DNA of 64,000 bases. Source: Rossellomorea sp036867415 (GTDB taxonomy: Bacteria > Bacillota > Bacilli > Bacillales > Bacillaceae_B). The position numbers and the translations under genes were made by a program. The notes under the pieces were generated by a model, which made no database searches, was not told the DNA's origin, and saw nothing but the letters and a program-made list of their open reading frames with translations. The stretch is taken from NCBI RefSeq assembly GCF_036867415.1, contig NZ_JBAJHU010000002.1, positions 1 to 64,000 on the forward strand, in the 5' to 3' direction. Below, piece after piece: positions 9,476-17,136 of the stretch. Within the stretch, counting starts at the first letter, position 1; the number at the start of each line of letters is the position of its first letter.

Positions 9476-9512
9476 CATAAAAAAACCAGTGTCTGTTTCA
9501 ACACTGGTTTTC
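9476..9512 (-). terminator. Terminator of the small 9524-9721 gene
   Basis: AAAACCAGTGT and ACACTGGTTTT form a perfect 11-bp stem with an 8-base loop. On the minus strand it runs into a seven-T tract. It sits 12 bp below the stop codon of the small leftward ORF, which supports that ORF being expressed. Confidence 0.8.
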
Positions 9513-9523
9513 CTTAAGATCTA

Positions 9524-9721
9524 TTATATATGAGCGTGCACTTTTCTATCAAGTGCCGCAATCATTCTCCGGCTTTCTTTATAATCCCGCTCTCTCTGTT
9601 TCTCTACTTGCATTCTGACATCATGCTTTCGTTTGTACACCTCGTATCCAATTCCATGGGCACTATGCATCGCCTTTTCCATTTCACTTGTGTACGTCAA
9701 ACCCTCAAGAGAGTCGATAAT
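9524..9721 (-). CDS. Small charged protein with an apparent non-ATG (ATT) start
   Basis: On the minus strand an AAGGA motif is followed, 7 bases on, by ATT ATC GAC TCT and 62 more codons before TAA. The predicted 65-residue product is hydrophilic, with a helix rich in Arg, Lys and Glu (VYKRKHDVRM, EKQRERDYKESRRM). The only ATG near the ribosome site (9728) is one base out of frame and stops after seven codons. Either the gene uses ATT or the in-frame TTG at 9700, or a single base has been lost. A strong terminator directly follows. I do not recognise the family. Confidence 0.55.
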   Translation of the reverse strand: MIDSLEGLTYTSEMEKAMHSAHGIGYEVYKRKHDVRMQVEKQRERDYKESRRMIAALDRKVHAHI

Positions 9722-9982
9722 GAATCATTCCTTTCAATTTTTATATACATAACTATACTACCCCCTCTTCTTGAATACAAAACCCGTTTTCGGTCATTTT
9801 TTCTTAAAATACTTCATCAGAAGATTTTAACTGGAGGGTATCATTAAGTTTTCACAAAATTCCGCCATTATACTAGCGAATAATAGGTAAGTTAGTAAAT
9901 ATCCAGATGCTTGTATAAAGATGAAGCGCTTACATTTCTAATAAACCCCTATTTCCTGTATTCGAAGTATTATCTAGAATAT
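9722..9982. other. Intergenic stretch without a recognised gene
   Basis: AT-rich sequence between the small 9524-9721 gene and the truncated dispersed repeat. It should hold the promoter of the small leftward gene. No convincing ORF or structured RNA was seen. Confidence 0.5.
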
Positions 9983-10194
9983 CTGAAGACCGTTCCTTCC
10001 GCTGCGCTCCTGCAGGGTCTCACATAAGCTACTTTTCCCCCAGGGATCTTCGTCTTGCACTCCAATCAACCGTTGGAATAAGTTGCTAACTAAATGGACT
10101 TTTGAACAAAGCTAATAAAAAACCGAACTTACTTGAACTTATAATTCAAATTAGTTCGGGCTTTATTTAGACTGGAACACTTTTGTCTCAGCCT
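9983..10194. repeat. 5'-truncated copy of the dispersed TIR element
   Basis: The sequence aligns with the right-hand 60% of the 342-bp element at 26908-27249. Shared blocks are CTTGCACTCCAATCAACCG, then a TGGAA-AAG-TGCTAACTAAATG block, then ATTCAAATTAG, and a terminal GTCTCAGCC close to the element's GTCCCAGCC end. The left terminal repeat is missing. Its right end reaches to within a few bases of the yurZ stop codon. Confidence 0.75.
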
Positions 10195-10200
10195 GTTGGG

Positions 10201-10569
10201 TTATTGTTTCAGTTGGTTTATTTCCTGGACGGATTGTTGGACGAGTGTGACGGCCTGGCTCATTGCCGCTCCTCCGCCGAATGCCGCAGTGACTCCAACT
10301 GCTTCAAGGATTTCCTGTTCGGAGCATCCTTCATCGAGGCATCCCTTTGTATGATAGATGATGCAGTATTCATCTTGGGAATAGAGGCTGATGCCGAGGG
10401 CGATGAGCTGCTTTTCTTTTTTCGTGAGGACTCCTTCTTTGAAGCAGTGTTCAGTGAATGTATTATAATGCTGTGCAAGCTCCGGCATTTTCTCGGTGAA
10501 GATCCCCAGCCCCATTTTATAATCATGAAGTGCGGCTTCGGTTGTATTTCTTGGTTCCATTTGCATCAT
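10201..10569 (-). CDS. yurZ: Carboxymuconolactone decarboxylase-like protein (YurZ-like)
   Basis: 122 residues from the ATG at 10569, where a GGAG lies 6 bases upstream. The frame continues four codons to an earlier ATG without a ribosome site. It belongs to the all-alpha CMD/AhpD-like fold: KEKQLIALGISLYSQDEYCIIYHTKGC and the EILEAVGVTAAFGGG helix are typical. The active-site region has Cys and His but not a clear CxxC pair, so peroxidase activity is not certain. Position between suf and met operons is as in B. subtilis. Confidence 0.8.
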   Translation of the reverse strand: MMQMEPRNTTEAALHDYKMGLGIFTEKMPELAQHYNTFTEHCFKEGVLTKKEKQLIALGISLYSQDEYCIIYHTKGCLDEGCSEQEILEAVGVTAAFGGGAAMSQAVTLVQQSVQEINQLKQ

Positions 10570-10660
10570 GTTCAGCTCCATTTTCGATTAGATTCTTCGA
10601 AGATAGTATGGGCCAATCAGGAAAGGTTTATGTCCGAAATTTAGTGCAGCCGCAGCCTGA

Positions 10661-10693
10661 AAATAAAAACAACCCGATGCAGTCACCGGGTTG
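10661..10693 (-). terminator. Terminator of the metNPQ operon
   Basis: CAACCCG and CGGGTTG form a stem; on the minus strand TTTTTATTTTC follows. It lies about 40 bp below the metQ stop codon. Confidence 0.8.
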
Positions 10694-10730
10694 CTCAAGT
10701 TAGGCTTTTTTTCAGAAAAGATTTTTGACA

Positions 10731-11552
10731 TTATTCTGTTACAGGTACTACCGCTCCATCCCATTCTTCATTGATGAATTCCTGAATTTCTTTTGAACGA
10801 AGGGCTTTAACCAACTCTTTCACTTCTTCCTTATCTTCATCTCCTTTGTTGACAGCAATGACATTCACATATGGAGAATCAGTATCTTCTATCGCAATTG
10901 AGTCTTCCAGCGGTTTCAGGCCTGCATCGATGGCATAGTTGGAATTGATCACCACTGCATCGCCTTCTTCGTTTTCGTACATTTGAGGAAGAAGTGCTGC
11001 CTCATATTCATAATCGAATTGGAGATTTCTAGGGTTCTCCTCAATGTCTTCAAGCTGCGCCTGTGTATTTTCAACTCCATCTTTTAATTTAATAAGTCCT
11101 TTCTTTTCCAAAAGGGTAAGGATACGACCGTGGTCGGATACTGAGTTACTCATTAAGATGGTGGCACCTTCCGGAAGATCCTCTAAAGATTTATACTTTT
11201 TAGAGTAAGCCCCGATCGGCTCGATATGGATTCCCCCTGCGTTGACGAAATCATAGTCGTTATCCTTCATTTGCAAGTCCATATAAGGGATGGTTTGAAA
11301 ATAGTTCGCATCAAGGTCTTCATTATCAAGGTCTTTATTCGGAAGGATATAATCCTGATAGGTCTCAATTTGTAAATCGATTCCTTTCTCTTCCAAGATC
11401 GGCTTCACCTGTTCAAGGATTTCAGCGTGAGGTACATTCGAAGCACCTACGACCAGTTCCTTTTCATCGCTTCCCGATCCAGTATCATTCCCGCATGCTG
11501 CCAATCCAACTATACTACTTGCTGCAATAACTCCTGCTATCCACTTTTTCAT
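10731..11552 (-). CDS. metQ: Methionine ABC transporter substrate-binding lipoprotein
   Basis: 273 residues with a lipoprotein signal: the lipobox LAAC places the lipidated Cys at residue 20, followed by an acidic, Gly/Ser-rich linker. The NlpA/MetQ binding domain shows LVVGASNVPHAEILEQV near residue 33, DLDANYFQTIPYMD near 80 and the C-terminal EFINEEWDGAVVPV. It captures methionine, probably D- and L-forms and the sulfoxide, at the outer face of the membrane. It follows metP by 15 bp and ends the riboswitch-controlled operon. Confidence 0.94.
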   Translation of the reverse strand: MKKWIAGVIAASSIVGLAACGNDTGSGSDEKELVVGASNVPHAEILEQVKPILEEKGIDLQIETYQDYILPNKDLDNEDLDANYFQTIPYMDLQMKDNDYDFVNAGGIHIEPIGAYSKKYKSLEDLPEGATILMSNSVSDHGRILTLLEKKGLIKLKDGVENTQAQLEDIEENPRNLQFDYEYEAALLPQMYENEEGDAVVINSNYAIDAGLKPLEDSIAIEDTDSPYVNVIAVNKGDEDKEEVKELVKALRSKEIQEFINEEWDGAVVPVTE

Positions 11553-11567
11553 GTTTTTTCTCTCCTC

Positions 11568-12239
11568 TTATCGTTTGTCTAATTTATTTGTAAAGAAATC
11601 CCCTATGATCTGAATGGCAAATACGATGATCAGTATCATGATCGTGGCTGCCAGTGTTACATCTTCCCGGCTTCTCTGGAACCCGTCCAGATAAGCGAGG
11701 TTTCCAAGTCCTCCTGCACCGATGACTCCTGCCATCGCTGTGTAACCTACAAGGGCAATAGCTGTGACCGTTATACCCGAGATGAGTGCCGGCATGGATT
11801 CAGGCAGCAATACCTTCAGGATGATCGTACTTGTTTTCGCACCCATCGCCTTTGCAGCTTCGATCACACCCTTATTCACTTCTCGCAGTGCGATTTCGAC
11901 CATTCTGGCGTAGAACGGAGCCGCCCCGATGATCAGAGCCGGCAAAGCGGCATTCGCTCCACGGATCGTATCCAATAAGAATTTCGTGAAAGGAATCAGC
12001 AAGACGATCAGTATGATGAACGGAATCGACCTGAACACATTCACGACAGAGTTCGTAACCGTGTAAGTGAGTTTATTTTCCCAGAGGTTTTCTTTGGATG
12101 TCAGGAATAACAGGATCCCCAGAATGATGCCTAAGACAAATGTGATCAATACAGACATTCCGGTCATATAGAGTGTCTCTAACGTTGCTTCCCACATTTT
12201 TTCCCAATCGACATTTGGAAATAGAGTTTCGATCATCAT
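11568..12239 (-). CDS. metP: Methionine ABC transporter permease
   Basis: 223 residues with about five membrane segments, matching the MetI/MetP family. The cytoplasmic EAA loop that docks the ATPase reads EAAKAMGAKTSTIILKVLLP near residues 127-146. The start overlaps the end of metN by 4 bp. It forms the membrane channel for MetQ-delivered methionine. Confidence 0.94.
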   Translation of the reverse strand: MMIETLFPNVDWEKMWEATLETLYMTGMSVLITFVLGIILGILLFLTSKENLWENKLTYTVTNSVVNVFRSIPFIILIVLLIPFTKFLLDTIRGANAALPALIIGAAPFYARMVEIALREVNKGVIEAAKAMGAKTSTIILKVLLPESMPALISGITVTAIALVGYTAMAGVIGAGGLGNLAYLDGFQRSREDVTLAATIMILIIVFAIQIIGDFFTNKLDKR

Positions 12240-13255
12240 GCCATCACCTCAACCTTCACCTGTTGACTCTCAGCAAATTGCAGAGCTTCCCCAAGCTGCG
12301 ATTCAGCCCCGTCTAAATGAACAAACAGAGTGCCGTATGCTCCTTTTTGCGTCTGGGAAATCTGTCCCTGAAGGATATTTACTTCAAGGTCGAACTTCCT
12401 GATCAACGAAGTGATCAAAGGCTGCCCGGTCGAATCCCCGACAAAAGTGAACTTCAACACTTTTCCGGTGGGATAGTGCTTGATCAACTCCTGCATCGCT
12501 TCTTCAGACTCCTGAGCCTGTGATACTTCTTTTACAAAACGTTTTGTCACTTGCTGCCGGGGATTACGGAACACTTCGAGTACATCCCCAAGTTCTACAA
12601 CTTTTCCGTTTTCCATCACCGCGACACGGTGACAGATTTTCTGGATGACATGCATCTCATGGGTAATCAGGACTATGGTCAAACCGAGACGCCTGTTGAT
12701 ATCCACCAATAAATCAAGAATGGAATCTGTCGTCTGCGGATCGAGGGCAGACGTTGCTTCGTCACACAGCAGTACGCTTGGGTTATTGGCAAGTGCCCTT
12801 GCGATTCCGACACGCTGCTTTTGTCCCCCGCTCAGCTGTGAGGGGTACGCCTCCCCTCTTCCTTCAAGCCCGACAAGCGCGAGTAATTCATTGGCACGCC
12901 GAGTTCGTTCCTTTTTTGGCACTCCTGCTATTTCCAATGGGAACTGAATATTTTCGAGAACGGTTCTGGACCATAATAGATTAAAGTGCTGAAAGATCAT
13001 CCCGATGGACTGCCTTGCTTCACGAAGCTTCCTGCCTTTGATTCTTGAAACAGACTGCCCGTTCACATCGATTGTTCCTTCTGTTGGAACTTCGAGTCCA
13101 TTTAGCATTCTGATCAGGGTACTTTTACCGGCACCGCTGTAACCGATCACCCCAAAGATTTCACCTTCCCCAACAGAAAGATCGACCCCGTCTACAGCTG
13201 AAATCGGACCTGCTTTTGATTGATATATTTTCTTTACTTCTGAGATTGTGATCAT
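12236..13255 (-). CDS. metN: Methionine ABC transporter ATPase
   Basis: 339 residues from the ATG at 13255, which has AAAGGTGG upstream and matches the family length. The frame is open 49 codons further up, but that part overlaps the leader terminator and is not plausible. Walker A GYSGAGKST near residue 39, signature LSGGQKQR near 142 and Walker B VLLCDEATSALD near 162. A C-terminal NIL (ferredoxin-like regulatory) domain from about residue 260 binds methionine in homologues and gives trans-inhibition. First gene of the operon, behind the S-box leader. Confidence 0.95.
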   Translation of the reverse strand: MITISEVKKIYQSKAGPISAVDGVDLSVGEGEIFGVIGYSGAGKSTLIRMLNGLEVPTEGTIDVNGQSVSRIKGRKLREARQSIGMIFQHFNLLWSRTVLENIQFPLEIAGVPKKERTRRANELLALVGLEGRGEAYPSQLSGGQKQRVGIARALANNPSVLLCDEATSALDPQTTDSILDLLVDINRRLGLTIVLITHEMHVIQKICHRVAVMENGKVVELGDVLEVFRNPRQQVTKRFVKEVSQAQESEEAMQELIKHYPTGKVLKFTFVGDSTGQPLITSLIRKFDLEVNILQGQISQTQKGAYGTLFVHLDGAESQLGEALQFAESQQVKVEVMA

Positions 13256-13361
13256 GATGTCAGCCACCTTTCTTTCTCCGAGTAAAAAGAGCGTTATAAT
13301 GAGGGTTACAGCTTTCCTTTGTAAAAAACGTGCTCCAGGCGGCCCTTTTAATTCCAGCCAA

Positions 13362-13394
13362 TAAAAAAACCTTTCCGCAGATAAGCAGAAAGGC
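13362..13394 (-). terminator. Intrinsic terminator of the S-box leader
   Basis: Minus-strand GCCTTTC...GAAAGG stem followed by a seven-T run, placed between the riboswitch aptamer and metN. It is the expression platform: SAM binding should favour this terminator and stop transcription before metN. Confidence 0.85.
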
Positions 13395-13416
13395 ATAATC
13401 ATATTGATTATCCTTC

Positions 13417-13523
13417 CTCTTATCTTTCAAAGCATACGCTTTGAGTGAATTGGCACCATTTCAATTTTCATTGACGGTTGCCGGGCTTCATAGGGCACGT
13501 CCCTCCACCACTCTCAATAAGAG
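13417..13523 (-). ncRNA. SAM-I (S-box) riboswitch
   Basis: On the minus strand CTCTTATTGAGAGTGGTGGA begins the aptamer, followed by GGGACGTGCCCTATGAAGCC, CGGCAACC, GGTGCCAATTC and the closing AGATAAGAG. The P1 stem (CTCTTAT with GATAAGAG), the kink-turn GA-rich bulge and the conserved GAAGCCCGGCAACC core are all present. It controls metNPQ: high S-adenosylmethionine should terminate transcription at the adjacent hairpin. Confidence 0.97.
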
Positions 13524-13637
13524 TAAGTCTAACTATATAAAGTTTATGAGTGTAAAGTCTCAGAATATTTGCTACAAAAGTGATTCTATCATCGCACAAA
13601 CGGGGTGTCAATTATTTTTTTCAGAAGATTAAAGTAT

Positions 13638-13994
13638 TCAATATATTTCAACTGGTTCTTTTATCATTGGCCTTGTCAGCCAAAGCACTGATTCGACGAA
13701 TAACAGAGGGCGGTAGCCTCCCTTTACCGACAATTGATCACTTTCAACCAATCTTGATAATAGCTCATTACCGGCGAGAACGGTGGTGATCATCTCCTCA
13801 TTGCCTGTAATGACAAATTGAGGCTCAAGGTTATTGATGTCTTCCGCTACAAAACATTCTTTATTGGAAAAAGAAAGGGTGTAGCGCTGACTCTCACATT
13901 CAAGTTGAAGAATAAATGGGTCTGAAGGAAATAACAGCTGCAGATGGTACTTGGAATGACATTGGTCAATTAGTTTATCTAATAGATTTCTCAT
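13638..13994 (-). CDS. yusD: YusD-like small protein, possible SCP2-type fold
   Basis: 118 residues from the ATG at 13994 with a GGGAGG 6 bases upstream; a longer open frame to 14162 has a low-complexity basic extension and is not used. The position below the met operon is that of B. subtilis yusD. The QFVITGNEEMITTVLAGNEL stretch resembles SCP2 sterol-carrier-type domains, where a similar helix forms the ligand pocket. That assignment is tentative and the function is unknown. Confidence 0.7.
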   Translation of the reverse strand: MRNLLDKLIDQCHSKYHLQLLFPSDPFILQLECESQRYTLSFSNKECFVAEDINNLEPQFVITGNEEMITTVLAGNELLSRLVESDQLSVKGGYRPLLFVESVLWLTRPMIKEPVEIY

Positions 13995-14219
13995 AAATAC
14001 CCTCCCGCGAATCTTCTTACTTAACTTAATTCTACGAATGGGTTTTTTATCCTTTTTTTCTCTCTCGACACAGTTTTGTTGGAGAAAAGCAACTTGTGTC
14101 GAATTAGTTGGTTTTTGAATATTCAGAATATAAATTCTGAGTATTTTCTCATCATTTCCCAAGAAATATGTCCAAGTTTGTTGAAAGGTTTTCCTTAATA
14201 TTTATGTTTTCATCACATA

Positions 14220-14248
14220 TAAAAAAGACCTTTAATCATCAAAGGTCT
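14220..14248 (-). terminator. Terminator at the yusE 3' end
   Basis: AGACCTTT and AAAGGTCT form the stem; on the minus strand six T residues follow. The yusE stop codon lies inside the stem. Confidence 0.8.
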
Positions 14249-14555
14249 CTGTTTTTTTTAACATCTCATATAAATAGGGAACTGAGTGGAATGCATAGAT
14301 TCTTTCCCTCTCTTTTGCATGTTTATAAAGAAGTAAACATGGCACACTTTCAATCGCCTGCTCTTCTGCAAACTGTGGTAAGTAATTCAAATTGACTTTA
14401 TCAAAGTGAAACGATTGCGGAAGCTTTTTCACAACTTCCATCATTTTGCCTGCTACCTGGCATGTCCCACACATCGGGGTGTAAAGATAAACCGCCGTAA
14501 GTTCATGTGTGTGTATTGATTCATACAGCGAATTTGTACTACTTACCTCATTCAA
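14232..14555 (-). CDS. yusE: Thioredoxin-like protein YusE
   Basis: 107 residues with a thioredoxin fold. The redox motif is MCGTCQVAG near residue 29 (CGTC in place of CGPC), and the cis-Pro loop is IESVPCLLLYK near 72. The start appears to be TTG at 14555, with GGATGAG upstream; no ATG gives the full fold. The stop of yusF lies three bases above. Likely a cytoplasmic thiol-disulfide protein with unknown partner. Confidence 0.8.
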   Translation of the reverse strand: MNEVSSTNSLYESIHTHELTAVYLYTPMCGTCQVAGKMMEVVKKLPQSFHFDKVNLNYLPQFAEEQAIESVPCLLLYKHAKERERIYAFHSVPYLYEMLKKTETFDD

Positions 14556-14557
14556 CG

Positions 14558-14920
14558 TTAACTCATCCTTTTTTCCAAGTATTCCGTGTGTATATCAATA
14601 TTCGCTCCGATCAGTACAGATGCCAAGTGGTACTCGGGAGCCGATGCCACTTCTTTATACATCCGGTCGATATATAAGTGCTCTGCCTCCGGGAATTCCC
14701 GCTTGAATTGTTTTCGAAGCTTTTCTCCTGCATGATCGGCATCCACCAGTATATAAACATCTCTCTGCTCCAGCGAATCAATCAGTTCGTCCATTTTCGT
14801 CATGCTGATGGTTCCATTTGTACAAATAATCTCAATAGGCTCTTTAATGATTCCTTCCACTTTACGTTTATCCGTCGTGCCCTCTACAATGATTACTTTC
14901 TCATCACCGATATCAAACAT
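14558..14920 (-). CDS. yusF: Toprim-domain protein YusF
   Basis: 120 residues from ATG 14920, preceded by AAGGTG. It is essentially a lone Toprim domain: VIIVEGTTDKR carries the catalytic-type Glu and VYILVDADHAGEKLRKQF the DxD motif. Toprim domains occur in primases, topoisomerases and RNase M5. Stand-alone members of this size resemble the OLD/RNase M5 group, but substrate cannot be called. It is translationally close to yusE. Confidence 0.8.
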   Translation of the reverse strand: MFDIGDEKVIIVEGTTDKRKVEGIIKEPIEIICTNGTISMTKMDELIDSLEQRDVYILVDADHAGEKLRKQFKREFPEAEHLYIDRMYKEVASAPEYHLASVLIGANIDIHTEYLEKRMS

Positions 14921-15123
14921 TGTCATCACCTTATCTTTCAGAAATAAGATTAGGATAGTATATTCAATTTATTAGAGATGATGTCCACTACTTACATATA
15001 TCTTCTCATTTTTATTTAAAAATAGAAAGAAATACGGCCGATACATGGTTAGTTTCGGTCTGCTCCATAGCCTGATGACTGCCGTTTCAAACACTGTGCC
15101 AAGTTCAGTATTCTGCAGATAGA

Positions 15124-15168
15124 CAAAAAAGTGCCAGTCCTACCGGAGGAACCTGGCACCGTTTTTTT
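15124..15168. terminator. Terminator below yusG, usable on both strands
   Basis: GTGCCAG and CTGGCAC form a stem around a 15-base loop that can also pair internally. Six A residues precede it and a seven-T tract follows it on the plus strand, so either strand could terminate. Its natural use is for leftward yusG. Confidence 0.75.
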
Positions 15169-15175
15169 ATGAATA

Positions 15176-15412
15176 TCAACACCAGCCACCCTCATCGCAA
15201 TCGGTATAGCGTGCTTCAGAACCTTCTGTTGCGGTGTAATGTTGAAAGATTTTATCTTCATTCGCTTCAAAGTTCGGTTCCATGGTGATGCCTTCCAGGG
15301 GAACTGCCATGCGGCCGATCGGCTGATTGTCGAGATACAATTCCAGGCTTCCGTTTTTTAATTTACCTGTCACACGTTCGGTAACATCGAGCTTCTTTGG
15401 TTCAAGAGTCAT
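15176..15412 (-). CDS. yusG: YusG-like small protein
   Basis: 78 residues from ATG 15412 with AAAGGA upstream. A longer frame to 15469 runs through the gcvH terminator and is not used. It begins TLEPKKLDVTERVTGKLKNG and ends with a short acidic, Cys-containing tail, YTDCDEGGWC. The position between yusF and gcvH is that of B. subtilis yusG. Function is unknown; the terminal DCDEGGWC could bind metal, which is speculation. Confidence 0.75.
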   Translation of the reverse strand: MTLEPKKLDVTERVTGKLKNGSLELYLDNQPIGRMAVPLEGITMEPNFEANEDKIFQHYTATEGSEARYTDCDEGGWC

Positions 15413-15462
15413 CGGGATCATCCTTTCTGTAATGTCTTCCACATTTAGAATGCCCCAAAAGA

Positions 15463-15495
15463 AAAACAAAACACCTTGAGAATACCCTCAAGGTG
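15463..15495 (-). terminator. Terminator of gcvH
   Basis: CACCTTGAG and CTCAAGGTG form a perfect 9-bp stem; on the minus strand TTTTGTTTTTC follows. It lies 12 bp below the gcvH stop codon and overlaps the extended open frame above yusG. Confidence 0.85.
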
Positions 15496-15506
15496 CCTTG
15501 AAATCA

Positions 15507-15890
15507 TTAACCTTCGTTAATCATTTCTTCATATTGTTCTGCTGTCATAAGCTTGTCCACTTCTCCAGCATCAGATGGCTCAACGACGATCATCCAAGCT
15601 TTTTCATAAGGAGATTCGTTGACAAATTCAGGGCTGTCAGCAAGCTCTTCATTCACTTCAACGATTTTACCTGAAACCGGTGCATAAAGCTCAGAAACCG
15701 TTTTAACTGATTCAACGCTTCCAAATGGTTCATCTGCTTTCACTTCGTCGCCTACTTCCGGCAGTTCGACGAATACGATATCTCCAAGTTCAGATTGCGC
15801 AAACGCAGTAATTCCAATACGCAGTGTTTCCCCTTCGGTTTTAACCCATTCGTGTTCTTCAGAATAGCGAAGTTCTTTCGGTGTACTCAT
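15507..15890 (-). CDS. gcvH: Glycine cleavage system H protein
   Basis: 127 residues, full-length. The lipoylation lysine is in FGSVESVKTVSELYAPVSG near residue 64, and the N-terminal YSEEHEWVK block is typical. H protein shuttles the methylamine group between GcvP, GcvT and the L protein; in Bacilli it is also the lipoyl relay for 2-oxoacid dehydrogenases. It is monocistronic here, away from gcvT and gcvP, as in B. subtilis. Confidence 0.96.
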   Translation of the reverse strand: MSTPKELRYSEEHEWVKTEGETLRIGITAFAQSELGDIVFVELPEVGDEVKADEPFGSVESVKTVSELYAPVSGKIVEVNEELADSPEFVNESPYEKAWMIVVEPSDAGEVDKLMTAEQYEEMINEG

Positions 15891-16036
15891 TTAAAAATCC
15901 CTCCAAATACTTGGTATACAACCTAATATTGACACACTTTTAAATAAAAAAGCAAGAAAACGCAGTGTTTCCTTCAAAACTTTTTAGGTGCTGTGACAAT
16001 ACCTTCCATTTCCGCATCAAATCAACGATTCCACGC

Positions 16037-16393
16037 TCACTTCCAGGACTCTTCAAACGTTTCTTCCTTGAATCCGACTGTCACCTTCAAGCCATCCGTA
16101 GTGAGCGGCCGCTTGATCAGCATACCGTCTGTGGAAAGGATCTCAAGCAGTTCCTCATCAGAGGCAGAATTCACTTTTTCCTTCAAGCCAAGCTCTCGGT
16201 ATTTCTTGCCGCTTGTATTAAAGAACTTCTTCAATGGCAGCCCGCTTTTTTCATAAAGACTTTTCAGTTCCTCCTTTGAAGGAGGATTTTCAACAATATG
16301 TATTTCATTAAAATCCGCGTTATTGTCCTCCAGCCATTTTTTCGCTTTTCGGCACGTCCCGCATTTTGGATAAGAATAAAAAGTCAATGACAT
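16037..16393 (-). CDS. yusI: ArsC/Spx-family protein YusI
   Basis: 118 residues from ATG 16393, which has an AGGTGG site. Thioredoxin-like ArsC/Spx fold with the N-terminal SYPKCGTCRKAKKWL motif (two Cys of CGTC near residue 10) and the C-terminal LIKRPLTTDG block. Spx and MgsR share this layout and act on RNA polymerase. YusI lacks a clear Spx Gly52-type surface that I can assign, so it may be a reductase-like member. Leftward, monocistronic. Confidence 0.85.
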   Translation of the reverse strand: MSLTFYSYPKCGTCRKAKKWLEDNNADFNEIHIVENPPSKEELKSLYEKSGLPLKKFFNTSGKKYRELGLKEKVNSASDEELLEILSTDGMLIKRPLTTDGLKVTVGFKEETFEESWK

Positions 16394-16916
16394 ATTACCA
16401 CCACCTTTCATATTGGCTTCTAAACACCGCTGTTGATTTCCGTGCAACAGCTTAACAACCAAATACAACTATACTTATTATACATAGTAAACAGATGATC
16501 TTCATCAACCTTACTCATTAAAAGTATACCCTCTACTTGACTACATTCGACAGCTTTCGTTATTCTCCTTCTTTTAGAAAAGGTTTATTCACAGTGATTT
16601 TCTATTTGGCCAATCAGTTTTTTAGAGGTGAATGGTTATTAAGTATCTCCTCTGTTCATTTAACTTCCGTTATATCCATTCTTGGGCTTTGTGGACAATA
16701 TTTACGGGGGACGAATCGAAGGGCAGTCGATTCGTTGATCCCTAGTATGATAAAAGATAGATTATGCTGTAAAAGGTGAAGTAACTGTATAAATGAGATC
16801 AAAGTTTTAAAAACATGCATTCTGGTGTCTGAAAAGAAATATTACATAAAAAAAACTACACGATAGTCCACTGACATCCTGCTTTTTCACTGAAATATTA
16901 ATATACTAATATTTAT
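16394..16916. other. Gene-poor gap upstream of yusI
   Basis: About 520 bp with no convincing gene. An open frame at 16537-16779 on the plus strand has no ribosome site and low-quality composition. The yusI promoter should lie near 16450 but I cannot assign boxes with confidence. Confidence 0.5.
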
Positions 16917-17014
16917 TGTGCCAGTTTCGTGAATATGTGCCAGTATTTAATTATTGTGCCAAAATTTAAATAAATGTGCCACTTTCCCAATAATTGTTCT
17001 GCTTGTCGAATTTT
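16917..17014. repeat. Array B: TGTGCCA words at 19-20 bp spacing
   Basis: TGTGCC begins at 16917, 16936, 16955 and 16975, and a decayed TGTTCT at 16995, giving steps of 19, 19, 20 and 20 bp. Spacers are AT-rich and unconserved. The array ends about 70 bp from the fadE terminator. The word is different from those of arrays A/F and C/D. Confidence 0.75.
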
Positions 17015-17083
17015 CTCTTTCCCAGCACTTGACTTCACTCCACTCCTGTTGCCATCGCTTCCCTCCATCAACAAAACCCCAAT

Positions 17084-17119
17084 CAAAAAAACAGACCCCC
17101 AGCTAAAGAAGGCCTGTTT
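17084..17119 (-). terminator. Terminator of the fadNAE operon
   Basis: On the minus strand AACAGGCC pairs with GGTCTGTT (through a G-U) and is followed by six Ts. It lies 17 bp below the fadE stop codon. Confidence 0.75.
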
Positions 17120-17136
17120 CCCGAAACATTCACTTA

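Noticed and set aside
9530..9847. Plus-strand 105-codon ORF opposite the small leftward gene
   Set aside because: It has no ribosome site and is antisense to a better-supported gene that has its own terminator.
12236..13402. MetN with a 49-residue N-terminal extension
   Set aside because: The extension would overlap the S-box terminator; the ATG at 13255 has the ribosome site and gives the family length.
16537..16779. Plus-strand 80-codon ORF
   Set aside because: No ribosome site, composition unlike the neighbours and no recognisable motif.
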